DNA of 64,000 nucleotides from Leptonema illini DSM 21528 (GTDB lineage Bacteria; Spirochaetota; Leptospiria; Leptospirales; Leptonemataceae), in contig NZ_JH597773.1 of assembly GCF_000243335.1 (NCBI RefSeq), positions 348,168-412,167 on the forward strand, written 5' to 3'. Of the stretch, positions 27,792 through 39,172 are shown in pieces. The translations under genes were made by a program, and so were the position numbers. Each line of letters opens with the position of its first letter. Position 1 is the first letter of the stretch. Below the pieces are notes generated by a model that worked only from the letters and a program-made list of their open reading frames with translations, was not told the origin of the DNA and did not search any database.

Positions 27792-29332
27792 AAGCGTCGT
27801 TCATACTCATCATAAATTCTATCAAGAGCAAAGGCAAGTGCCTTCCAGCCGAACAATGGAACACCCAGGAGGGATAATTTTTCGGAAAATGCCAACTGTA
27901 GCATAGTATAGACATGGCCGTCCATGCTCAGCGACGCCACGTCATAAACCATCAAAGCGTATTTAAGGTATGTTAAACCAGTCTGTAGATAACCCCATGC
28001 AGTAGGACATGCTGCCGAAGCCCACTCCACAAATTCCAATCCCCCTGCATATCCAGAAAGAATTGCTATCGCTAATACCTGTATTGCTCCACCGAGAAAA
28101 GCTCCCGCCCTTGCGCTACTCTCATTCCAGTGAATGTTGTTAAAGCTCGATGTGCCGAGTCCGCCGAGGCCATATCCTACCGTACACCCGAGGCAGAGCA
28201 TGAGTGCAAGGGATTGTACGGTGAGGGCAGCGGCTGCCGCTGTGACGACTGTGGCAGAGACAAGAAACGCTGCTGTCATCACCGTTCCCAGAGCGCCGGC
28301 AGCACCGAGAGCTACACCGGCTGAGGCCATAGAAGCGGCAAATGCTCCGGCTCCCAGAGCTGCCCCGGCCACTGCAAGGCCGGTGGCGCCGGTGATGGCC
28401 AGGGCTGCTGTTCCAAGACCGGCGGCGCCCGCGCCTGCGAGAGCTATTCCGGCCGAGGCCATAGAGGCACCAAATGCTCCGGCACCGAGAGCAGCTCCCG
28501 TTACGGCAAGGCCGGTGGCGCCGATTACGCCCATGGCCGCCGAGCCAATGCCTGCGGCACCTAATGCACCTGCACCGGCAAGTGCTACGCCAGCCGATGC
28601 CGTAGATGCAGCAAAGGCTCCTGCGCCGAGGGCTCCTCCCCCTACGGCAAGGCCGGTGGCGGCGATGGGGAATGCGGCCATGACGCCTAAGGCTGTGCCG
28701 AGTCCGCGACCGAAACTTGCCCAGCGTTTACTGCTGACAAAGGTCATCCGCTGAGCCCAGTTGCCTTTAAACCGGCTGCTGAGCCAGCTTTCTCCCGTTG
28801 GATCTGTAAAGTTGACGGGGTTGTTATTGGCATACTGGTATCTATCCCAGTTATCAAAGCCGGCACGTTCTGTATGCACGGGATCAGGCTGCAAGAAACG
28901 TCCCGTTTCTGGATCATAGAGTCGTGCTTTGTAGTTATACAGGCCGGTCTCGCGTTCCAACTCCTGTCCGGTAAACATGAACGTCTCGCCATAGTGAATG
29001 CCGTTTCTATCGGGATCGAGATCGGTGAGGTCCGAGTTCACCCTGCCAAAGGGCTCGTAGACGAATCGTGCCACGGCTACTCCGTCACTGTTTGTAACGA
29101 TATCTGTAGATCCGTTATGGGTTGAGATAAAATAGAAGGCTCCGAGTACCGACATGATATTGCTCTCGCCGCCTTCTGAGCTTCCCTTGAAGAGGCCGTT
29201 GGCGAACCCGCCCCGCATCCTCGACCCGGCGGGATCAGTGTGACGGAAGAGGATGATACGGGAAAACATACCAAATGCTTCGCTCCTGGTAACACAAACC
29301 AGACGGCTATATGCGTTTGTCGGATAAGCCAT
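27788..29332 (-). CDS. Rhs-family protein, N-terminally truncated, with hydrophobic C-terminal tip
   Basis: Residues about 60-190 are the end of an Rhs/YD core: YFISTHNGSTDIVTNSDG, YEPFGRV, TGQELERETGLYNYKARLYD, RFLQPDP and YQYANNNPVNFTDPTGES. The long upstream YD-repeat shell is missing; homology fades before ATG 29155, where the frame crosses a hairpin repeat (29201-29233). After the core comes a variable tip of about 320 residues. Residues 224-359 are three tandem Ala/Gly-rich repeats of 44-47 residues, each with GLAV-GALGAGAF-AS-ASAG, followed by more membrane-like segments and the tail YDEYERRL. The tip looks membrane-inserting. Its stop overlaps lipoprotein 1. Likely a displaced Rhs 3' end rather than a full secreted toxin. 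Confidence 0.82.
   Translation of the reverse strand: MAYPTNAYSRLVCVTRSEAFGMFSRIILFRHTDPAGSRMRGGFANGLFKGSSEGGESNIMSVLGAFYFISTHNGSTDIVTNSDGVAVARFVYEPFGRVNSDLTDLDPDRNGIHYGETFMFTGQELERETGLYNYKARLYDPETGRFLQPDPVHTERAGFDNWDRYQYANNNPVNFTDPTGESWLSSRFKGNWAQRMTFVSSKRWASFGRGLGTALGVMAAFPIAATGLAVGGGALGAGAFAASTASAGVALAGAGALGAAGIGSAAMGVIGATGLAVTGAALGAGAFGASMASAGIALAGAGAAGLGTAALAITGATGLAVAGAALGAGAFAASMASAGVALGAAGALGTVMTAAFLVSATVVTAAAAALTVQSLALMLCLGCTVGYGLGGLGTSSFNNIHWNESSARAGAFLGGAIQVLAIAILSGYAGGLEFVEWASAACPTAWGYLQTGLTYLKYALMVYDVASLSMDGHVYTMLQLAFSEKLSLLGVPLFGWKALAFALDRIYDEYERRL
28256..28663 (-). repeat. Three tandem 132-141-bp coding repeats in the Rhs tip
   Basis: Each unit encodes a version of GATGLAVTGAALGAGAFGAS followed by MASAGIALAGAGA. 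The three units start at residues 224, 271 and 315 of the Rhs protein. Glycine-zipper-like Ala/Gly composition suggests packed membrane helices. Confidence 0.8.
29201..29233 (+). repeat. Hairpin repeat, type 1, second copy
   Basis: It differs from 24593-24625 by one base in the loop (GCATCC versus GCACCC) and keeps the CCCGCC / GGCGGG stem. It lies inside the 5' part of the truncated Rhs frame, where it would encode DPAGSRMRGGFA, and may mark the rearrangement point that cut the Rhs gene. Confidence 0.75.
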
Positions 29333-29651
29333 GTATCAACACAATCTTCGGTATGAGCGGTATATTGATTTCGTTCTCACATTTGCTCTTTCTATTCAGG
29401 TATTCAAGGCAGGACAGCATCGCAGCCTTTTCTGCGGCGGCGCACGTACCTGGCGCTATCGTCCCGGCGAGTTCTCTCTGCAAACAGACTTCGTAAGAGC
29501 TACCCGAAAGTCCCAATATGCAGATTCTCTCCCAACCACTGGGATCTCTATACTGTTCACAGGACGCCCTTGGAGAGATGCACCCATTCATCACGCACAC
29601 CAGTATAACCACACCGACCATTAATAGGGGATGAATGTTAAACCTCTCCAT
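29307..29651 (-). CDS. Small cysteine-rich lipoprotein, paralogue of the 44586 gene
   Basis: The 114-residue protein has a lipoprotein signal (VVILVCVMNGC) and six further cysteines. It parallels the protein at 44586-44972: C-SPR--CE near the N-terminus, a CIL segment, P--C-A--KAAMLSCL, KSKCENE, and the shared end LPLIPKIV (here IPLIPKIV). The function is unknown. It precedes the Rhs fragment on the same strand and overlaps the nominal start of that frame by 26 bases, which supports a later Rhs start. The 187 bases upstream hold only a small hairpin (AGGCTAC / GTAGCCT, 29790-29808). Confidence 0.7.
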   Translation of the reverse strand: MERFNIHPLLMVGVVILVCVMNGCISPRASCEQYRDPSGWERICILGLSGSSYEVCLQRELAGTIAPGTCAAAEKAAMLSCLEYLNRKSKCENEINIPLIPKIVLIHGLSDKRI

Positions 29652-29846
29652 CTATTCCCTCCATTCTTTCGGAATATTCTCTACAGGCAAATCTGACACA
29701 GTAGCATCCGTGTCGGTTTGCAAAGGTTCTCTTGAAGTTGAGCTTCAAAAGTCTTACGTCAAAGTCGATTTTGTAGAAATCGCCCTGGGAGGCTACATCC
29801 GGTAGCCTTAAACAAGCATCCTTACAAAACAGAACGGACCCGAAGC

Positions 29847-31225
29847 GATTATGTCCCGAATTTAGTTAGAGTTTGAAAAGGCGGAACCCTGGCCCAAAAT
29901 GGGCCGAACAACCACATTCCCTTACGGAGGGTTCCAAGTGAAGAAGAACGAACGGGCAGAAAACAGTCAAACACAAAGCCTGGCGGCCGATGAGTTTCGG
30001 GATTATATTCGAACCAGCCTCGATTCCCGTGTGCGCGAATTTGCACTCGGCTACGTAGGAGCTTTGATTCTCGAAGAAATCGAAACGTTATGCGGCAAGA
30101 CAGGGGAGCATAAGAGAGGCCGTGGATTTGCTCATCGAGGCGGCAGCCAGCGAGGTTCCATTGTGCTCGATGGAGAAAGGGTGGCCATCCAGAAGCCCAG
30201 AGCTCGACGTAACGGCAAGGAGGTGAAGCTGGAGCGATATGAGATCCTTCAGGATCGCTCTGATCTTCGCGAGCATGTTGAGCGCCTGATGCTGGCGGGC
30301 ATCAGCACCCGGAACTATGAAAAGACGCTGAGAAAGACAGAAGCCTCTCTCGGCCTTTCGCGGAGTGCGGTTTCGCGGGAGTTTGTGAAGTCCAGCCGTG
30401 AGTCGCTCAATCATTTGAATTCACGCAGGTTTCCTGATCAGACATTCTGGTGTATTGTTCTTGATGGCATCGTATTCGGCGGCTCTGTCGTAATCGTTGC
30501 TCTCGGGGTCGATACGGCCGGAAACAAGCATTTTCTGGGCATTTCTGAGGGGTCTACAGAGAATGCTGATAGCGCACTCAGTGTCCTTCAATCAATCGAG
30601 AGCCGTGATATCCGCTTCACAGATCGTGTGCTTGTCGTCATGGATGGATCAAAGGCTCTTGAAAAAGCGGCCAGAGAGTTCTTCGGAAAGAAGGCAGAGA
30701 TCCAACTCTGCTACCTTCATAAACAGAGAAATGTTCTTGCCAAGCTCCCACGGAAGTATCATGCAGAATTCTGCAAGAGATACAAGCAGGCATTCAGCGC
30801 TAACAGTTACGAAGATGTCGCAAGCGAGATGCGGTCCGTTCTATCATGGCTCGAATCCATCAGCTACAGTGCCTCTCAGAGTCTTCAGGAGGGTTTAGAG
30901 GCACTGTTAACGCTGCATCGCATCAATATGCCGCCGAAATTGAGAACATCCTTTTACACAACCAATCTGATCGATTCGGCATTCTCGAATCCCAGATCTC
31001 AGCTTAACCGGGTTAAACGGTCAAGGCCTCAGACAGACCAGGTGCTCCGATGGGTCGGCAGTCTCCTGCTATCACAGGAGGAACAATTCCGTAAGGTGCG
31101 GTCATACACTCATATCCATGAGTTCTTAAACAGCTTCCTGGATAAAAAGATTGACGAGCGGATCTCGGCATAGGATGCATTCAGTGGGTCCCGCCTCAAA
31201 GTCTAACTATCACTGGGACATAGTC
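29847..31225 (+). mobile_element. IS256-family insertion sequence, complete (1379 bp)
   Basis: Imperfect terminal inverted repeats begin GATTATGTCCCGAATTTAGT at the left and GACTATGTCCCAGTGATAGT (read inward) at the right. They are flanked by a perfect 8-bp target duplication CCCGAAGC at 29839-29846 and 31226-31233. A hairpin GGCCC-AAAAT-GGGCC (29891-29905) lies before the transposase and may block read-through transcription from outside. A second, sequence-identical copy begins at 63771. Confidence 0.95.
29938..31173 (+). CDS. IS256-family (mutator-type) transposase
   Basis: The 411-residue protein has the mutator-type DDE layout: VLDGIVFGGSVVIVALGVD holds the first Asp, VVMDGSKALEKAAREFF the second, with CYLHKQRNVLAKLP between it and the C-terminal catalytic Glu region. 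I place the start at GTG 29938 because GGAGGG lies 8 bases upstream; an ATG at 29899 lies inside the leader hairpin. The gene is intact and probably active, as shown by the second identical copy in the window. Confidence 0.92.
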   Translation: MKKNERAENSQTQSLAADEFRDYIRTSLDSRVREFALGYVGALILEEIETLCGKTGEHKRGRGFAHRGGSQRGSIVLDGERVAIQKPRARRNGKEVKLERYEILQDRSDLREHVERLMLAGISTRNYEKTLRKTEASLGLSRSAVSREFVKSSRESLNHLNSRRFPDQTFWCIVLDGIVFGGSVVIVALGVDTAGNKHFLGISEGSTENADSALSVLQSIESRDIRFTDRVLVVMDGSKALEKAAREFFGKKAEIQLCYLHKQRNVLAKLPRKYHAEFCKRYKQAFSANSYEDVASEMRSVLSWLESISYSASQSLQEGLEALLTLHRINMPPKLRTSFYTTNLIDSAFSNPRSQLNRVKRSRPQTDQVLRWVGSLLLSQEEQFRKVRSYTHIHEFLNSFLDKKIDERISA

Positions 31226-31305
31226 CCCGAAGCCACGAACACTGATGGAATCCACCGGGGGTTCCATAAACCCGATGCCGGCGTAAGCATACCTTTCCCC
31301 AGCCT

Positions 31306-31412
31306 GCTCGCTCCCCCTGCGTAGCGAAGCAGGAGTGCGAAGCGACGGCGCCTGGCGCAGCCTGGGCCCTGCGGGTCGATCGCGCCACGCGCCGGACGCA
31401 GGGGGAGCGAGC
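31306..31412. repeat. Palindromic GC-rich repeat element
   Basis: Perfect 17-base inverted repeats (GCTCGCTCCCCCTGCGT, 31306-31322, and its complement at 31396-31412) enclose 73 bases containing further small palindromes such as CCTGC-GTAGCGAA-GCAGG. The inner segment CCCCCTGCGTAGCGAAGCAG followed by GAGTGCGAAGCG recurs with two changes at about 45765-45796, and the GGCGCCTGGCGCA part recurs at about 45631. It has no transposase and lies between the IS copy and the phasin-like gene, 11 bases from that gene's stop; it may act as its terminator. Confidence 0.75.
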
Positions 31413-31422
31413 GGGCCTTGCC

Positions 31423-31935
31423 TTACTTCTTATGCTCGGGTTCTTCGGATTCAGAGAAAACGATGGAGACCATGCGCTCTTCGTCGGAGTGCGCCGGTTG
31501 GAAGGGATCGGTGCCGCCTTCTGTTCCGGCGATGAGCTTCTCGATGCTGTGACGGAATCGGTCGGGCGCCTGCTCTTTCAGCGATTGAGCGAGTGTCTGC
31601 ATGCGATCACGCACTCCGCCCATCTCCTTTTCTCCCTGCTTCTTAATGGTATCAATCTGCCCTTCAAGGCCCGAAAGCAGCTGTTCATAGTTGCGTCCGG
31701 CCTCCTGAACGAGGCCCTGGAGCCGGGTCTCAGCCTTTGATGATACCTGACGCAGGCTTGCGATGGTTTGATCGAGGGTCTGGCGCAGGCGCTCGGCCGT
31801 TTCGGATTGATCAGCCTCTCCCTGTCGTTTCAGATTGTCATAGGAGGATTGCAGATGCTGCAGGGCCTGCCGCAGTCCCTTTTCTCCTTCTTTATAAAGG
31901 CCGATTCCGGCGTTCAGGATATCATGAATGGGCAT
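31423..31935 (-). CDS. Phasin-like coiled-coil protein
   Basis: The 170-residue protein is almost wholly helical and amphipathic, with heptad-like repeats through residues 15-125 (GLVQEAGRNYEQLLSGLEGQ, RMQTLAQSLKEQ). It resembles the phasin-related proteins of leptospires, which coat polyhydroxyalkanoate granules or act as general structural coiled coils. The C-terminal tail is acidic and disordered. No other PHA gene is in the window, so the role is inferred only from composition. Confidence 0.55.
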   Translation of the reverse strand: MPIHDILNAGIGLYKEGEKGLRQALQHLQSSYDNLKRQGEADQSETAERLRQTLDQTIASLRQVSSKAETRLQGLVQEAGRNYEQLLSGLEGQIDTIKKQGEKEMGGVRDRMQTLAQSLKEQAPDRFRHSIEKLIAGTEGGTDPFQPAHSDEERMVSIVFSESEEPEHKK

Positions 31936-31974
31936 GGTCGATCCTCGCTGAGTCCAGGTTCAGGGCTGTGAGTT

Positions 31975-31988
31975 TCCCGATATCGGGA
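31975..31988. promoter_or_regulatory. 14-bp perfect palindrome, possible operator
   Basis: TCCCGATATCGGGA lies 39 bases upstream of the phasin-like gene and about 200 bases before the divergent DksA-like gene. It could bind a dimeric regulator or be chance. Confidence 0.3.
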
Positions 31989-32186
31989 GAGCTCAGGCAG
32001 CATTCTACCTCCCAGGGAATCCTGGTGCAGCGCAAAAAGCAACCATTTTCGTCGCCAGAACGCCAAAATCAGAGCTGATAGTTGAAAAACGGTTTACATC
32101 CGACTGAAAACGGCGTTGTTGACACTTTTCTGACTGGCCGGATGGGTACAGATTGATTATCTGTTCAGCCAGACTGAGAGGTGGAA

Positions 32187-32582
32187 ATGTCCAAGAAAGA
32201 GAATCCCGCTATGCCGAAAAAGAAAGTGGATGAGTTCCGTACCATCCTGCTCAAGGAGCGGGCAGCCCTGCTTCATGATCTTGAGCTCGAACAGGATAGC
32301 TTCATTTACAACGATCAGGGAGATCTTGTCGATATCGCCGATAGCGTCATCCTGAACGACCTGATCAATCGCCTCTCTGATATGGATGCCGATAAGCTGA
32401 AACAGATCGACAGGGCGCTTGAGAAGATCGAAGACGGTAGCTACGGTATCTGCGAGGGAACGGGCAAGCCGATTCCCGAGGCGCGCCTGAAGGCCGTTCC
32501 GTGGACTCCCTACTCCATCGAATACGCCGAGTCGCTTGAAAAGACAAAGAACCGCAAGTATCCTCGCGCACCTATCGATTGA
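32187..32582 (+). CDS. DksA/TraR-family protein without zinc-finger cysteines
   Basis: The 131-residue protein has the DksA layout: an N-terminal coiled coil ([20 protein letters not shown]), the acidic turn [13 protein letters not shown] and a C-terminal globular part [20 protein letters not shown]. DksA proteins enter the RNA polymerase secondary channel and, with ppGpp, reset transcription in starvation. Only one of the four zinc-ligand cysteines remains (CEGT in place of CxxC), a variant also known in other bacteria. The start at ATG 32187 is set by GAGAGG upstream. TTGACA at 32119 is the best -35 candidate, without a good -10. Confidence 0.8.
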   Translation: MSKKENPAMPKKKVDEFRTILLKERAALLHDLELEQDSFIYNDQGDLVDIADSVILNDLINRLSDMDADKLKQIDRALEKIEDGSYGICEGTGKPIPEARLKAVPWTPYSIEYAESLEKTKNRKYPRAPID

Positions 32583-32658
32583 CGCCTCGCTTGCATTGCC
32601 GATGTTCCGGGATCTCTTTGCGAAGGGATTCCGGATCAGCATGCGCTCCTTTTCATAG

Positions 32659-37310
<4,652 letters not shown>

Positions 37311-37352
37311 AAACTATCCCGTATAGCGGTGATCCGCGCTGGCGAACTGCCG

Positions 37353-37919
37353 CTATTCCGGAATACGAATGACGCCCAGATCTGAAACGTCTCCGGCCGA
37401 AGGCGATAAGAAGGGCGTGCCGATGATCGGTTCCGTGGTCGCTCCCGGACCGTTATACCACCCCGCCGTGAAGCTGTCGGGCGTCTGATAACAGTCGATA
37501 AAGGTATCGATGCGTCCGGTAAAATCGTTGCCGATGGGCTCGACGGCAAGGCTGTAAGAGGCACCGGGGTTAACCCCAGAAAGATAGAACGAGCCGTCGC
37601 CGCCCAGGCCTGTGAACGTTGCAACATAGTCAGTCGGACTGCTCACGGCTACGATGTTCGCCGCGATTACAGATGCTCCGCTCTGCGTAACGACCCTTCC
37701 CGTAAGGACTGAAAATCCGGAATTATCGTCGTACCCGGATTGTGTCGTCGCGCCGGCGACAGGTTTCGATACGTTAAAACAGGGTCCGGCCGATTGTGAT
37801 AAAAGAAGCGATGCAAACAATAGAGTAGTATCATCTTCTTTCTTTGTAAAAAGGCTCTGTATCGAACAGCCGGCGAACGACAACACGGCTATCGTGATGA
37901 TCGTGATTTTACGGCCCAT
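37353..37919 (-). CDS. Lipoprotein with carboxypeptidase-regulatory-like domain
   Basis: The 188-residue protein has a lipoprotein signal (ITIAVLSFAGC, Cys at 18). The mature part contains a beta-sandwich of the CarboxypepD_reg type: FSVLTGRVVTQSGASVIAAN, then GGDGSFYLSGVNPGASYSLA. Such domains support exported enzymes or binding proteins. It is the last gene of a three-gene operon and overlaps the metalloprotease gene by 11 bases, so it probably works with that protease at the cell surface. Confidence 0.75.
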   Translation of the reverse strand: MGRKITIITIAVLSFAGCSIQSLFTKKEDDTTLLFASLLLSQSAGPCFNVSKPVAGATTQSGYDDNSGFSVLTGRVVTQSGASVIAANIVAVSSPTDYVATFTGLGGDGSFYLSGVNPGASYSLAVEPIGNDFTGRIDTFIDCYQTPDSFTAGWYNGPGATTEPIIGTPFLSPSAGDVSDLGVIRIPE

Positions 37920-38652
37920 ACAGAACCTTTTTAGCGGCCGCGTCGTCGGCGTGAAGCGACGCTCCCACAGCGGGCATTACAGCCGGAGCAAACGGATACA
38001 TCGTCGGCACAGACGCTGAAGTGAAGACGCCGACCGATAAGCCGCTGCTGGTATTGTCGCCGGCAATGCTATGAGCCAGGCCGAGTACATGGCCGAGTTC
38101 ATGCTGTAACGTGAAATAGAGGTAGCGATCTTTAAAGCCACCGTAGCTTTCGATCAGGGCCTTGTTCAAAAGCACCATGCCCGAACAGATGTCCTGAGGC
38201 CGGCTGCTGTTTGTGTTGAAGCCGAGGCCGATACCGAGGACAGAACTGGTCGGAATCCCAAAGAACGAAAAAATGGAGCCGTCGGAATCCCAGACGACTC
38301 GAATCGTATTGGCGGGCGGCGAGCGCATATAGCTGTTCACGGAACTGATCGTAGAGTTAGACGCCGAATAATTCGGGCTTTGAAAAAGGGAAGTGATCAG
38401 ACCTGAATTCCACGATGCGTGAACTCCGGGAATCACACTGTCTTTCATCCATGAAACGTTCATCGCCGCATCGTAGATAACGGCTATCGGACGGCTTCCC
38501 GAGTTACACGAGCTGTTCCAGACCCACTTCGACGGTTGACCGTTTGAGGCGATAAACGGAAACCAAGCGAAGGCCGACGACGGCAAAAAAGACACGACTG
38601 CGATGCCGGCAAGAACGGGGAGCAGGCGCAATCTATTTCGCGATAAGCGCAC
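37909..38652 (-). CDS. Secreted matrixin-like zinc metalloprotease
   Basis: The 247-residue protein has a signal peptide (VLAGIAVVSFLPSSAFA) and the metzincin zinc motif HELGHVLGLAHS, with three zinc-binding histidines and the catalytic Glu, around residue 185. A downstream MYPF likely supplies the Met-turn. These enzymes cleave extracellular proteins. In the same operon are an exported beta protein upstream (20-base overlap) and a lipoprotein downstream (11-base overlap). Four or five cysteines may form disulfides. Confidence 0.85.
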   Translation of the reverse strand: MRLSRNRLRLLPVLAGIAVVSFLPSSAFAWFPFIASNGQPSKWVWNSSCNSGSRPIAVIYDAAMNVSWMKDSVIPGVHASWNSGLITSLFQSPNYSASNSTISSVNSYMRSPPANTIRVVWDSDGSIFSFFGIPTSSVLGIGLGFNTNSSRPQDICSGMVLLNKALIESYGGFKDRYLYFTLQHELGHVLGLAHSIAGDNTSSGLSVGVFTSASVPTMYPFAPAVMPAVGASLHADDAAAKKVLYGP

Positions 38653-39088
38653 GCAGCTCCTCCAGCTTCACACGCCCCACAAGCGTCGGATAACCCGTAA
38701 CAGGTCGCTGCAGCACTCGCCCCTCATCGGTAATGGCCACGGCATTCCAACCCATGCCAGGCGAAACAAGCCTGTAGGCGGCGCCCGCCGGCGACAGATA
38801 CAGAAGCAGTTCGCTGCCTTCATATAACGGAAAGCCTGCCGTAAACTGTTTTGCGCCCGTAAAAAGACGCACGGTAAATATGGCCGGAACATTGCCCCGA
38901 AAGACGTCAAGTGCCTGCATCTCTACATATAAAACATACGGGTTTTCTGCATCGCTTCTCCAGCTATCAAGGCGAGCATGAACGATTACGGGCGTCTTCG
39001 CCGTCATCTGCGCCGTGGTTCGAAATGGCTCAAGGGCGCTCAGAGGCATGGCCGCAAGCAGCAGTACAGCGGCAAGAAGGCGTCGCAT
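38633..39088 (-). CDS. Exported protein linked to the metalloprotease
   Basis: From ATG 39088 the 151-residue protein has a signal peptide (MRRLLAAVLLLAAMPLSA) and a beta-sandwich pattern: VIVHARLDSWRSD, VYVEMQ-like strands (YVLYVEMQALDVFRGNVPAI) and PLYEGSELLLYLSP. Proteins of this kind often occur next to matrixin-like proteases in bacteria. I cannot name its family or role. It is the first gene of the operon; the promoter is in the 84 bases shared with the divergent DUF389 gene. Confidence 0.65.
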   Translation of the reverse strand: MRRLLAAVLLLAAMPLSALEPFRTTAQMTAKTPVIVHARLDSWRSDAENPYVLYVEMQALDVFRGNVPAIFTVRLFTGAKQFTAGFPLYEGSELLLYLSPAGAAYRLVSPGMGWNAVAITDEGRVLQRPVTGYPTLVGRVKLEELRALIAK

Positions 39089-39172
39089 ACAACAAGAAGG
39101 CAATTGCCGGAGGCCGTGTCAAGCGCGGTAAAAAACGCTCGCAGGCAAAGCGGATTCATAAAGAATCCGCCC

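Noticed and set aside
28134..28754. 206-codon plus-strand Ala/Pro-rich frame
   Set aside because: It is the antisense of the Ala/Gly-rich repeats in the Rhs tip.
32119..32150. Promoter for the DksA-like gene based on TTGACA
   Set aside because: No acceptable -10 box lies 16-18 bases downstream; kept only as a remark in the gene entry.
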